Assembly: GCA_036496605.1 (NCBI GenBank)
Contig: DASXKV010000058.1
Location: 1-52,337 of the forward strand
Direction of reading: 5' to 3'
DNA: 52,337 bases
DNA from: Gemmatimonadaceae bacterium
Lineage (GTDB): Bacteria > Gemmatimonadota > Gemmatimonadetes > Gemmatimonadales > Gemmatimonadaceae
Each line of letters opens with the position of its first letter. Position 1 is the first letter of the stretch. Both the position numbers and the translations under genes were made by a program. Of this stretch, positions 24,128 to 32,187 are shown piece after piece. Under the pieces are notes generated by a model, which worked only from the letters and a program-made list of their open reading frames with translations, ran no database searches and was not told where the DNA came from.

Positions 24128-25552
24128 TCACGCCGCTTTGCGCGTCTCGGTATCCGAGCTCCCGAACCCCTCGCGCTGCATCACGCCCCAGCCTCGATCG
24201 CCGCGCGCGAGGTGCCAGAATGCCTTGAGCCGGAAGAACAACGTCAGCTGGCGGTACCCGAACGCCTCGATCACCGCGGTGAACAGCAGTCGCAGGACGT
24301 CGCCAGGTCGCCGGTAGCGGTGGAAGCTCACCTCCTCGAGCAGAATCGCCCACACGCTCAACAACATTCCGTACAGCACCACGACCGAGAGAAAGAGCCA
24401 CAGGAAGTTGAAATCGACGGCGCCGAACACCAGGCCCGCGGCGACGCCCAGATAGCCGAGGGCTTCGATCGCCGGCGACAATGCCTCCCCGAAGAGGAAG
24501 AACGGATACGCGAGGACACCGATCGCTCCATAGCGGAAATTGAAGAGCAGATCGCGATGCACCCACAGCGTTTCCAGCAAGCCACGGTGCCACCGTTCTC
24601 GCTGACGGCCGAGTACTCGCACTGAGGATGGCACCTCCGTCCACGCGACGGGGTCGGGGATGAACGACGTCGTATCCGAGAGGTGATGCTCGCGGAGATA
24701 TCGCTGCAGCCGGACGACGAGGTCCATGTCCTCCGTCACGCTGCCGGTGCGATAGCCTCTGATCGCGAGCAGGTGCGCTCGCTTGAACAGCCCGAATGCA
24801 CCGGAGATGATCAGATTGCCACCAAGTCTGTTCCAACCAAGACGGCCGAACAAAAAGGCGCGGAGATACTCCAGCACTTGTATGGAGGGCAGCAAGCGCT
24901 TGTCGACGCGTGCTTCGACGACACGTCCGTGCGCAATCGTGCACGCGTTGGCGACTCGGATCGTCCCGCCGACCGCCGCGACTGGCTTGCCTAACAAGAA
25001 CGGCCGAGCCAGTCGCAACAATGCGTCTGGTTCGATCAGCGTGTCGGCATCGACGGCAAGCACGTAGGGGAATCGCGCCGCATTGAGTGCTGCATTCAAC
25101 GCGTCGGCCTTGCCGCCATTCTCCTTGTCGATCACGAGCAGCTTCGAGTAGCGGCGCGAGCGGTAATACGCCCGGACCGTCGACGTGGGCACGCTGATCA
25201 TGAACGCCGGCGGTACCTGGTAGAGATCGAACGCCTCGATGAGTCGCTTCATCATCGAATCCGTCGAGCCATCGTTGACGAGCACCACCTCATGATACGG
25301 ATACTGCAATGTCAGGAACGAGGTCATGCTCTCGACAATTGTTCGCTCCTCGTTATGCGCCGGAACGAGAATGCTCAACGGTGGCAGCGCCTCCGTTCCG
25401 AGCACGAGCGTCAGATGCTCGTCCTCGGCGAGATGCCAGTGCGACCAGAGCTCGGGAATGGACAAGAGCAGCAGCAAGGCGTAGAACGAGTTCAACGCCA
25501 ACATGTACGTGAGCGCGAAGCGATCCACCCACTGCAGCAGCGTCGCGATCAT
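24128..25552 (-). CDS. GT2 membrane glycosyltransferase, polysaccharide synthase (PgaC/IcaA-like)
   Basis: The protein is 474 residues. After an N-terminal membrane helix (LALNSFYALLLLLSI), the GT-A domain shows ILVPAHNEE, the Asp in LVNDGSTD, the DxD in LAVDADT, the TED in SVTEDMDL, and the processivity motif RQRERW (Q/RxxRW). At least three C-terminal helices follow. This is the build of processive beta-glycan synthases such as PgaC/IcaA, which polymerise and translocate a chain across the inner membrane. The start overlaps the stop of the HEAT gene (ATGA), so it is translationally coupled. The sugar is unknown. The nearby glycosidase and TPR-barrel genes look like the periplasmic and outer-membrane partners. 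Confidence 0.85.
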   Translation of the reverse strand: MIATLLQWVDRFALTYMLALNSFYALLLLLSIPELWSHWHLAEDEHLTLVLGTEALPPLSILVPAHNEERTIVESMTSFLTLQYPYHEVVLVNDGSTDSMMKRLIEAFDLYQVPPAFMISVPTSTVRAYYRSRRYSKLLVIDKENGGKADALNAALNAARFPYVLAVDADTLIEPDALLRLARPFLLGKPVAAVGGTIRVANACTIAHGRVVEARVDKRLLPSIQVLEYLRAFLFGRLGWNRLGGNLIISGAFGLFKRAHLLAIRGYRTGSVTEDMDLVVRLQRYLREHHLSDTTSFIPDPVAWTEVPSSVRVLGRQRERWHRGLLETLWVHRDLLFNFRYGAIGVLAYPFFLFGEALSPAIEALGYLGVAAGLVFGAVDFNFLWLFLSVVVLYGMLLSVWAILLEEVSFHRYRRPGDVLRLLFTAVIEAFGYRQLTLFFRLKAFWHLARGDRGWGVMQREGFGSSDTETRKAA

Positions 25553-26616
25553 GCTTCGGCCAACTCGACGACGGCGCCATCGGAGAGGCCGCTCACCATC
25601 GCCGCCATATCGGCGGCGAAGCGATCCGGCCGTTCGCGCGCGAGCCGCAGCGCACGACGTCCGACCTCGCCGAGCTGTGCGAGCGAGAGGGCCGACCGGA
25701 AGCGCACCCACCACGACCGATCGGCGAGAGCAAAGCTCAGGTCAGCGATGGCATCGCTGGCGCCAACGGTGCCCAGGCCACGCGCCGCCTGCGCGCGCAC
25801 GCGCCAATCGCTGTCGTGCATCATCTCACGCAGCACGGCTTCGGCGTCGGGGTGCACGTAGCGTCGCATTGCACGCGCTGCCGATATGCGCATCTCGACG
25901 ACCGGATGATTGCTGAATGCGATCAGTGGGGCGAGACAGCGCAAATCGGCGATGTTTTCCGCGAGCGTGATCCAGACTTGCAGCTTCGCCATCGGCGCAA
26001 CGGGAACGAGCCGTTCGAGCAGCGCCGGCACGGTGTGCTTCCAGTTCTCGCGCAGAACGCGGAGCTGGAATACGCGAACGATGGGTGGTCGCGTGTGAAG
26101 CGTATCGAGCACGTGCTCGATGAGCATGGCGTCGCCGACGCGCGTTAGGCAGGTGCTCGCCGCGGCCTGCACGGCGGCGTGCGCATCGCCGAGCAACTGC
26201 CGCAGTAGCGTCCGGTCGCGAACGCTGCCGACGACGGCGAGCAATCGCGCGGCGTCGAGCCGCCGCCACCACCAACGCGAGCCGGCTTGCGCGAGGATAC
26301 GCCGCACCCAGCGATCCTCGCGCAGCGATCGCGCCAACTGAGCCACCTGTTCCGGTGCGGTCTTCGACGCGACGTGCATCGTGAGTTGGTCGAGCGCTTC
26401 GCGCTCCGGAAGCCTTCGCAGGACATTCGCGAGATCGGCTGCCGATCCGATGCCGAGAAGCCATCGCTGGAGCGGTTCGGCAACTCTGTTGGCGGCAGAC
26501 GTCGCGCGCTGTGCGCGAATGCTCTGACGCGCCCGATTCACGAAGAGCAGCAGAAGCAACAGACCGAAGAAGATTCCCTGCACGATCGCGACGACGAGAA
26601 TTACGGAACTTCTCAT
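25549..26616 (-). CDS. Membrane-anchored HEAT-repeat protein
   Basis: The protein is 355 residues. A single N-terminal helix (ILVVAIVQGIFFGLLLLLLF) is followed by a helical array with HEAT-like units, for example RRLDAARLLAVVGSVRDR, DAHAAVQAAASTCLTRVGDA, NHPVVEMRISAARAMRRYVH and DSDWRVRAQAARGLGTVGAS. It probably scaffolds a complex at the inner-membrane face. Its start overlaps the stop of the Hpt-REC gene and its stop overlaps the start of the GT2 synthase, both by ATGA, so the three proteins should be made in fixed ratio. That suggests it bridges the receiver protein and the synthase. Direct function unknown. Confidence 0.75.
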   Translation of the reverse strand: MRSSVILVVAIVQGIFFGLLLLLLFVNRARQSIRAQRATSAANRVAEPLQRWLLGIGSAADLANVLRRLPEREALDQLTMHVASKTAPEQVAQLARSLREDRWVRRILAQAGSRWWWRRLDAARLLAVVGSVRDRTLLRQLLGDAHAAVQAAASTCLTRVGDAMLIEHVLDTLHTRPPIVRVFQLRVLRENWKHTVPALLERLVPVAPMAKLQVWITLAENIADLRCLAPLIAFSNHPVVEMRISAARAMRRYVHPDAEAVLREMMHDSDWRVRAQAARGLGTVGASDAIADLSFALADRSWWVRFRSALSLAQLGEVGRRALRLARERPDRFAADMAAMVSGLSDGAVVELAEA

Positions 26617-27542
26617 GCCGCCCCGGCCCCGCCGCTCCGCCGGCACCGCTCGAGCCAGGAAGGAATCTTTGCCATGAGAATCCGGAGATTCACGGGCTTG
26701 GGCACGTAATCGATGGCGCCTGCCCGGTACGCGCGGAGCTGCTCTGCCTCACCGCTGCGAGCCGTGAGAAAGACGGTCGCGAACACCCCCGGTCGCTCGA
26801 CGCGGAGCCGCTCGTGCAGCGAAAACCCGTCGAGTCCGGGGAGATCGACGTCGAGCAGGATGATCGGGATTCGCGGACCCACCGGCAGCGATAACAACCC
26901 GGTCAGCGCGTCCGGTCCCGTCGCATAGTGCATGAATGTGAATCCGGCCGACTCGAGGGCGTACCGCAGCATCTCGACGAACGTGGCGTCGTCCTCGACG
27001 ATGATGAGATCGGGGCACGCCTCCACTCGCTCGGTGCGCGCCGAGTCGTCTCGCGACGCGGCTGACGATGTCGGGGTCGAGATATCGAGGGGAGGCGCGT
27101 AGGCCGGACCGAGCACACAGGCCTCCAGTGCATTGGCGAATTCCGCCGTCATCGCCGCTCGGCGATCGACGTCGAGCCCGGGATCGGTTACCCAGCGGAT
27201 CGCCGCTTCCTCGAGCTCACCAGCGAGGCGACTTGCCTCGGGAAAGCCGAAGGATCCCGCCGCGCCATGCACGCGATGCAGCTCGCGTCGCAGCGCTTCG
27301 ACGACCTCCGGCGCGCTCGCAATCACCGCGAGTTGAGAGGATAGCCGACGCAGCGCCGCGACGGTGTTCGCAGTCGTGGCGCGATAACGCTCGCGCAGTA
27401 TGCGGAGCGTTTCGGTCGTGTCGGAGCTCGACGGAGAACGACTGTCCAAGGGGCGTTGCCGCCGGTAATGGGTGTTCGTCGCATGAGACCCCGCCCCCAC
27501 TCCACGCAAGGCTCCATCGCCCCGCGACTCACAGCGTCTCAT
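26613..27542 (-). CDS. Hpt-receiver phosphorelay protein
   Basis: The product is up to 309 residues. An Hpt domain (about 45-140) has the phospho-acceptor His89 in LHRVHGAAGSFGF. After a Ser/Thr-rich linker, a receiver domain (about 175-300) has LIIVEDDA, the phospho-acceptor Asp in LLDVDLPGLDG, the Thr in VFLTARS and the Lys in YVPKPVN. The first 35 residues look non-conserved, so the real start may be further in. The combination Hpt plus REC lacks an output domain, so it should relay signal to or from partners: the divergent hybrid kinase at 27959 and the synthase complex encoded downstream. It is divergent from the receiver gene at 27587 across 44 bases. Confidence 0.8.
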   Translation of the reverse strand: MRRCESRGDGALRGVGAGSHATNTHYRRQRPLDSRSPSSSDTTETLRILRERYRATTANTVAALRRLSSQLAVIASAPEVVEALRRELHRVHGAAGSFGFPEASRLAGELEEAAIRWVTDPGLDVDRRAAMTAEFANALEACVLGPAYAPPLDISTPTSSAASRDDSARTERVEACPDLIIVEDDATFVEMLRYALESAGFTFMHYATGPDALTGLLSLPVGPRIPIILLDVDLPGLDGFSLHERLRVERPGVFATVFLTARSGEAEQLRAYRAGAIDYVPKPVNLRILMAKIPSWLERCRRSGGAGAA

Positions 27543-27586
27543 CCCGTCGACAAGACTGATCGGACCACCCGAGCGTCACCGAAGTC

Positions 27587-27952
27587 ATGCGCCTGCTTTG
27601 CGCCGATGACGAAGAGGACATACGCACCATTTTGCAGCTGGCGTTGAGCCTCGACCCCGAGCTGGAGGTCGAGCTCGTCGACTCCGGCGAGGCTGCCCTC
27701 GCGCGCGCTCGCGCGGGCCGCTTCGACGCGATCGTTCTCGATGGCATGATGCCCGGTCTGGACGGCTACGAAACCTGCCGCCGGCTCAAGTCGGACCCAT
27801 CGACCGCCAGCGTTCCAGTGGTATTCCTCACCGCGAAAACCCAGCGGGGCGAAGTTGAGCAAGCGCTCAAGCTCGGCGCCGTGGCTTGCCTCATGAAGCC
27901 GTTCGACCCCATGACGTTGGCCGCCGAGCTCCGCGCGGCGCTGGCGAAGTAG
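27587..27952 (+). CDS. Single-domain response regulator
   Basis: The product is 121 residues, receiver only: the acidic pair in CADDEED, phospho-acceptor Asp52 in IVLDGMMPGLDG, the Thr in VFLTAKT and Lys104 in CLMKPFDP. It lies 6 bases before the hybrid kinase gene and belongs to the same operon. With the kinase's own receiver and the divergent Hpt-REC protein it makes up a His-Asp-His-Asp relay. No output domain is present, so it acts by protein contact or as a phosphate sink. Confidence 0.9.
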   Translation: MRLLCADDEEDIRTILQLALSLDPELEVELVDSGEAALARARAGRFDAIVLDGMMPGLDGYETCRRLKSDPSTASVPVVFLTAKTQRGEVEQALKLGAVACLMKPFDPMTLAAELRAALAK

Positions 27953-27958
27953 GCGCGC

Positions 27959-29458
27959 ATGGCAGATCGACGATCGAGCGACGAGACGCGCCGCGAGCGT
28001 GAAGCGCTCTTCCGGAGCCTCTCCAGCGCCGCAAGCGAGGGGATCACGATCGTCGTCGATGACCGGGTCGCCGAGGCGAACGACGCCTTCGGCAGGCTGT
28101 TCGGCTACCAGGCGAGTGAAGTGCTCGACCGACCACTCCTGGATTTCATCGCGCCGGAACTGCGCGATGCCGTTGTGCGCCAGATGATACTTGCGACCGA
28201 AAAACCGTACGATGCGCGCGGTCGTCGCAAAGATGGCTCGACGTTCGACATCGAGCTCACGATTCATCGCGTCACGTTCCGGGAAGGCGTTGCCTGGGGT
28301 TGTCGTGTGCGAGACATCACCGAGCGCAAGGAAATCGATCGAATCAAGACTGAATTCGTGTCGATCGTCTCACACGAGCTGCGCACGCCACTGACATCGA
28401 TTCGCGGTTCGCTCGGTCTCATGGAGGCCGGAGCGGTTGGTGAACTGCCGCCCAAGGCGCGTGATCTCGCGCGCATCGCGCGCCAGAACGCCGACCGGCT
28501 GATTCGACTCATCAACGACATCCTCGACCTCGACAAAATCGAGGCGGGCAAAGTCCAGTTGCAGATCGCGGCGCTCGATCCCGCCGATATTGTCGAGTCG
28601 ACGATCGCCGAGCTCCGCGGAATGGCGATGCTATACAAGGTGTCGATGACGACCCAGGTCGATTGCCGCGACCGCATTGCCGCGGACCGAGACCGCGTTG
28701 TCCAGGTGCTCACCAACCTGGTGTCGAACGCGCTCAAGTTCTCGCCTGAAGGCGGGGCTGTCGCCGTCTCGCTCGGAACGGGCGTGTCCGGCTTCGTACG
28801 CATCGCCGTGCGCGATCACGGACAGGGCATCGCACCCGAGCAGATCAAGAAACTCTTCACACCGTTCGAGCAGCTCGAGGAGGCCAACACGCGTCGTCGC
28901 GGTGGCACAGGACTCGGGCTCGCGATCTCGCGCTCGCTCGTCGAACAGCAGGGCGGACGCATCGGCGTGGAATCGACGGTTGGGCAGGGAAGTGAGTTCT
29001 GGTTCGAGCTGCCACTCGTGCCCGCGCCGGGCGTGGACGACGTACGCACAGCCGACGAAGGTGCACCGGGCGTGCTCGTCGTCGAGGACGATGACGCCGT
29101 GGCGCGGGTGCTCGGCATCATGATTCGGCGCGACGGTCACAGCGTCACGCGCGCGAGCACGCTCGCCGAGGCTCGTCAGGCACTCGCTGCATCACAAAAG
29201 CCCTCCGTCATTCTGCTCGACATGAAGCTGCCTGACGGAAGCGGGCTCGATCTGCTCGACGAGATCGCCGGAACGCCAGGCCTCGAGCAACTGCCCGTCG
29301 TCGTGCTCTCCGGCGTCGAGCCTTCATTCGATCATCGCACGCGCAACGATCGCGTGGTCGAGTGGCTCATCAAGCCCTTCGCCGAGCGGGAGCTGCTCCG
29401 TGCGCTGCGCGACGCAATCGGCGACGAGCAAAACGCGGCGCGGCGTCGCTCCGCATGA
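27959..29458 (+). CDS. PAS-containing hybrid histidine kinase
   Basis: The protein is 499 residues with no transmembrane helix, so it is a soluble sensor. A PAS domain (about 15-125, GITIVVDDRVAEANDAFGRL) leads into HisKA with SHELRTPL (His139). The ATPase part has the N-box (Asn257), DHGQGI and GGTGLGL, and a C-terminal receiver (370-490) has phospho-acceptor Asp421 in ILLDMKLPDGSG. It is flanked upstream by a receiver-only gene (6-base gap) and overlaps the glycosidase gene downstream (ATGA). The locus therefore ties a phosphorelay to polysaccharide processing. The signal sensed by the PAS domain cannot be inferred. Confidence 0.93.
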   Translation: MADRRSSDETRREREALFRSLSSAASEGITIVVDDRVAEANDAFGRLFGYQASEVLDRPLLDFIAPELRDAVVRQMILATEKPYDARGRRKDGSTFDIELTIHRVTFREGVAWGCRVRDITERKEIDRIKTEFVSIVSHELRTPLTSIRGSLGLMEAGAVGELPPKARDLARIARQNADRLIRLINDILDLDKIEAGKVQLQIAALDPADIVESTIAELRGMAMLYKVSMTTQVDCRDRIAADRDRVVQVLTNLVSNALKFSPEGGAVAVSLGTGVSGFVRIAVRDHGQGIAPEQIKKLFTPFEQLEEANTRRRGGTGLGLAISRSLVEQQGGRIGVESTVGQGSEFWFELPLVPAPGVDDVRTADEGAPGVLVVEDDDAVARVLGIMIRRDGHSVTRASTLAEARQALAASQKPSVILLDMKLPDGSGLDLLDEIAGTPGLEQLPVVVLSGVEPSFDHRTRNDRVVEWLIKPFAERELLRALRDAIGDEQNAARRRSA

Positions 29459-32187
29459 GCGCATGGCTGCGTGCCGTCGTTGGCGCCGCGGCTCTTGTCG
29501 CGCTGCGCCTAACGGCCGCGGCGCAATCGACGGATGCGGCCTGCTCGTCGCCGGCGAACGATGTAGCCCAGATGGCGGATCGCGGCTGGCTCGCGATGCG
29601 AAGCGCACAACTCGACGAGGCCGACGCACAATTTCGCGCAGCGCTCGCGCGCTGCCCGCGGTATCCGAGCGCAATCATCGGTGTCGCGTACGTCGCGATG
29701 CGCCGCGGCAACGACTCCAGTGCGGCCCACATGTTCGAGCGAGCACTCGCCGTGCAGCCGTCGAATTACGACGCGTTGGTCGGACTCGGCATGCTCGCCT
29801 ATCGGCATGGCGACATGTCGGCAAGCTGGAAGCGCTTCGCCGGCGCTCTCGCCGTCGTTCCCGGCGACTCACTGAGTCTCTGGTATCTCGAGCGGATTCC
29901 TCAAGCGCTCGACAGCCTGCGGTTGCCGCCGCCGCCCCGCCCCGCGCACACCATTGTCGTGTCGCGAACCGGCACGCGGATATTCGAGGTGCCCAACGGC
30001 GCTGGCGGCTGGCAGCCAATGTGGGTCAAGGCGATCAACGTCGGCGCGGCGCTTCCGGGAAAACATCCGACCGAGTTCCCTCCCGACGACGGTACCTACG
30101 AAGAATGGATCGAGCTCGCCGCACGCATGAACGCGAACGCGCTGCGCGTATACACGATTCATCCGCCGCACTTCTATCGTGCACTCGCACGGTGGAACGT
30201 TGCCCATCCGGCGAATCCAATCTGGCTCATTCAGGGTGTGTGGACGGAGCTACCTCCCGGCAGGAAGCGGGAGCGATACGACGACGCAGCGTGGAATCAA
30301 GCATTCTTCGGCGAGATGAAGCGCGTGGTCGATCTCGTGCACGGCCGCGCTGTGATTCCACATCGATCGGGACACGCAGCGGGGATTTACGCCGTCGACG
30401 TCTCAAGATGGACATTGGCTTACATCATCGGGCGTGAATGGGAGCCGTACTCGGTTGTTGAATTCGCATCGCGACACCGTTCGCAATCCTCGTATCGCGG
30501 CAGATATCTCACGATCGAGGGAGGCAACGCCGTCGACGTCTGGCTTGCGCGCGTCGCCGATCGGATGATCGGCTACGAGATGGACGCCTATAACGAGCAG
30601 CGCCCGCTCGCGTACGCCAATTGGCCAACGCTCGACCCGCTCGTGCACCCAACGGAGAGCACGCTCGCCGAGGAAGATTCCATCCGGCGCGTGCGACACG
30701 AGATCGTCCCCGAGCAGCCGAAGGAATACGACAACGACGCCATCGGCCTCGACGCGGCGCTCGTTAGGCCGACGTCCGCCTATCCTGCCGGCATCTTCGC
30801 ATCCTTTCACGCGTATCCATACTATCCGGACTTCATCTCCTACGACCGCGTCTATTCCGGCGCCCGCGACGCTGACGGGCCGAGCAACTACTACGGCTAC
30901 CTCCGCGATCTCGTGCGTCACTTTGGCTCCATGCCCGTGATGATCTCGGAATACGGCGTGCCATCGTCACGGGGAATCGCCCACCTCCAGCCACAGGGCT
31001 GGCACCACGGCGGCCACTCGGAAACGGAACAAGCGGAAATAAACGCTCGCCTCACGCGCGACATCTACGCGTCCGGCGCTGCCGGCGCGGGCCTCTTCTC
31101 ACTCATCGACGAATGGTTCAAGAAGAACTGGACCGTGATCGACTTCGAGTATCCCGCCGAACGCAATCGCCTGTGGCTCAACTCGCTCGACGCCGAGCAG
31201 AATTACGGCGTAATCGCCATGCGGCCCGGGCGAAAGGATTCGACCATTGTGATCGACGGACGCGCCGATGACTGGGTGGGACGACCACCGTTGTACAGAG
31301 GCGGCGACGATCCGCAGCTGCTCGCGGCCTTGCGTCTTCGCTCGTTCACCGTCGCGAGCGACGAAGCGTATCTCTATCTACGCGTGGATGCGGGTGCCAT
31401 CGATTGGCAGCACGCTCACTACATCATCGGTATCGATACCCATGGTGCATCGTTAGGTGACAGGGTGCTGCCCATCACCGGCGCACGCTCTCCCGTGGGT
31501 CTCGAGTTCGTGATCGAGCTGAGTGGGGCAGGCCGGAGCCGGCTGCTTGTCGATCACCCGTACAACCTCTATCGCGACGCGACAATCACGGGCAGCAAGC
31601 CCCGGGCGGTTCAGCAGATCTATAACTGGCCGTTCCGCTCAGTCGCGAACAGCGCCGGACGCTACGACACGATCCACGTCGTCACCAACCGGCGACGATT
31701 GGGCCGCGACGGCACCGTGTACCCCTCACTCGCAGTCGATCGGAGTCGTCTCCTCTTTGCGCGACAGCCAGACAACAGTCTCGCCGACTGGTATGCCGAC
31801 AGCCTAACGGGCGTGATCGAGATACGTATTCCCTGGGGGATGCTCAACGTGCTCGATCCGTCGTCGCGGCTCGTCCTTCGTGGAACTAAAAAGGGAGACG
31901 TCGCCGGCGTCGTGACTGACGGCTTCCGCTTCGTGATTCAGAGCTACGACCCCGCGCAGCCCTCGGAGAGCGGCGACCGCTTGCCCCGAGGGAGCTCGCG
32001 CGAGTTTTTCGGCAGACCCTCGACATGGACATGGCCAACGTGGGAGGAACCACGATGGTACGCCGAGGTAAAGCCGCAATTCGAAACGATGCGTCGCGCA
32101 TTTGGCGAGATTCCCAACACGCCGGCGAACCTCGCCGCTTCGCCTAACGCGATCGCCGCTCCGGCTAGAGCCGCACGCGCCCCTTGA
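29455..32187 (+). CDS. Secreted TPR plus clan GH-A glycosidase
   Basis: The protein is 910 residues. A signal peptide (VVGAAALVALRLTAAAQ) precedes TPR repeats (about 40-160; DEADAQFRAALARCPRYPSA, AAHMFERALAVQPSNYDALV). A TIM-barrel-like region (about 180-590) has YIIGREWEPYS and MPVMISEYGVPSS, whose glutamates fit the acid/base and nucleophile of clan GH-A enzymes. The last 300 residues form beta-sandwich-like domains (RADDWVGRPPLYRGGDD). The ATG overlaps the kinase stop. It probably cuts or edits the polymer made by the GT2 synthase, by analogy with PgaB and PslG. The 3' end overlaps the convergent barrel gene by 23 bases. Confidence 0.75.
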   Translation: MSAWLRAVVGAAALVALRLTAAAQSTDAACSSPANDVAQMADRGWLAMRSAQLDEADAQFRAALARCPRYPSAIIGVAYVAMRRGNDSSAAHMFERALAVQPSNYDALVGLGMLAYRHGDMSASWKRFAGALAVVPGDSLSLWYLERIPQALDSLRLPPPPRPAHTIVVSRTGTRIFEVPNGAGGWQPMWVKAINVGAALPGKHPTEFPPDDGTYEEWIELAARMNANALRVYTIHPPHFYRALARWNVAHPANPIWLIQGVWTELPPGRKRERYDDAAWNQAFFGEMKRVVDLVHGRAVIPHRSGHAAGIYAVDVSRWTLAYIIGREWEPYSVVEFASRHRSQSSYRGRYLTIEGGNAVDVWLARVADRMIGYEMDAYNEQRPLAYANWPTLDPLVHPTESTLAEEDSIRRVRHEIVPEQPKEYDNDAIGLDAALVRPTSAYPAGIFASFHAYPYYPDFISYDRVYSGARDADGPSNYYGYLRDLVRHFGSMPVMISEYGVPSSRGIAHLQPQGWHHGGHSETEQAEINARLTRDIYASGAAGAGLFSLIDEWFKKNWTVIDFEYPAERNRLWLNSLDAEQNYGVIAMRPGRKDSTIVIDGRADDWVGRPPLYRGGDDPQLLAALRLRSFTVASDEAYLYLRVDAGAIDWQHAHYIIGIDTHGASLGDRVLPITGARSPVGLEFVIELSGAGRSRLLVDHPYNLYRDATITGSKPRAVQQIYNWPFRSVANSAGRYDTIHVVTNRRRLGRDGTVYPSLAVDRSRLLFARQPDNSLADWYADSLTGVIEIRIPWGMLNVLDPSSRLVLRGTKKGDVAGVVTDGFRFVIQSYDPAQPSESGDRLPRGSSREFFGRPSTWTWPTWEEPRWYAEVKPQFETMRRAFGEIPNTPANLAASPNAIAAPARAARAP

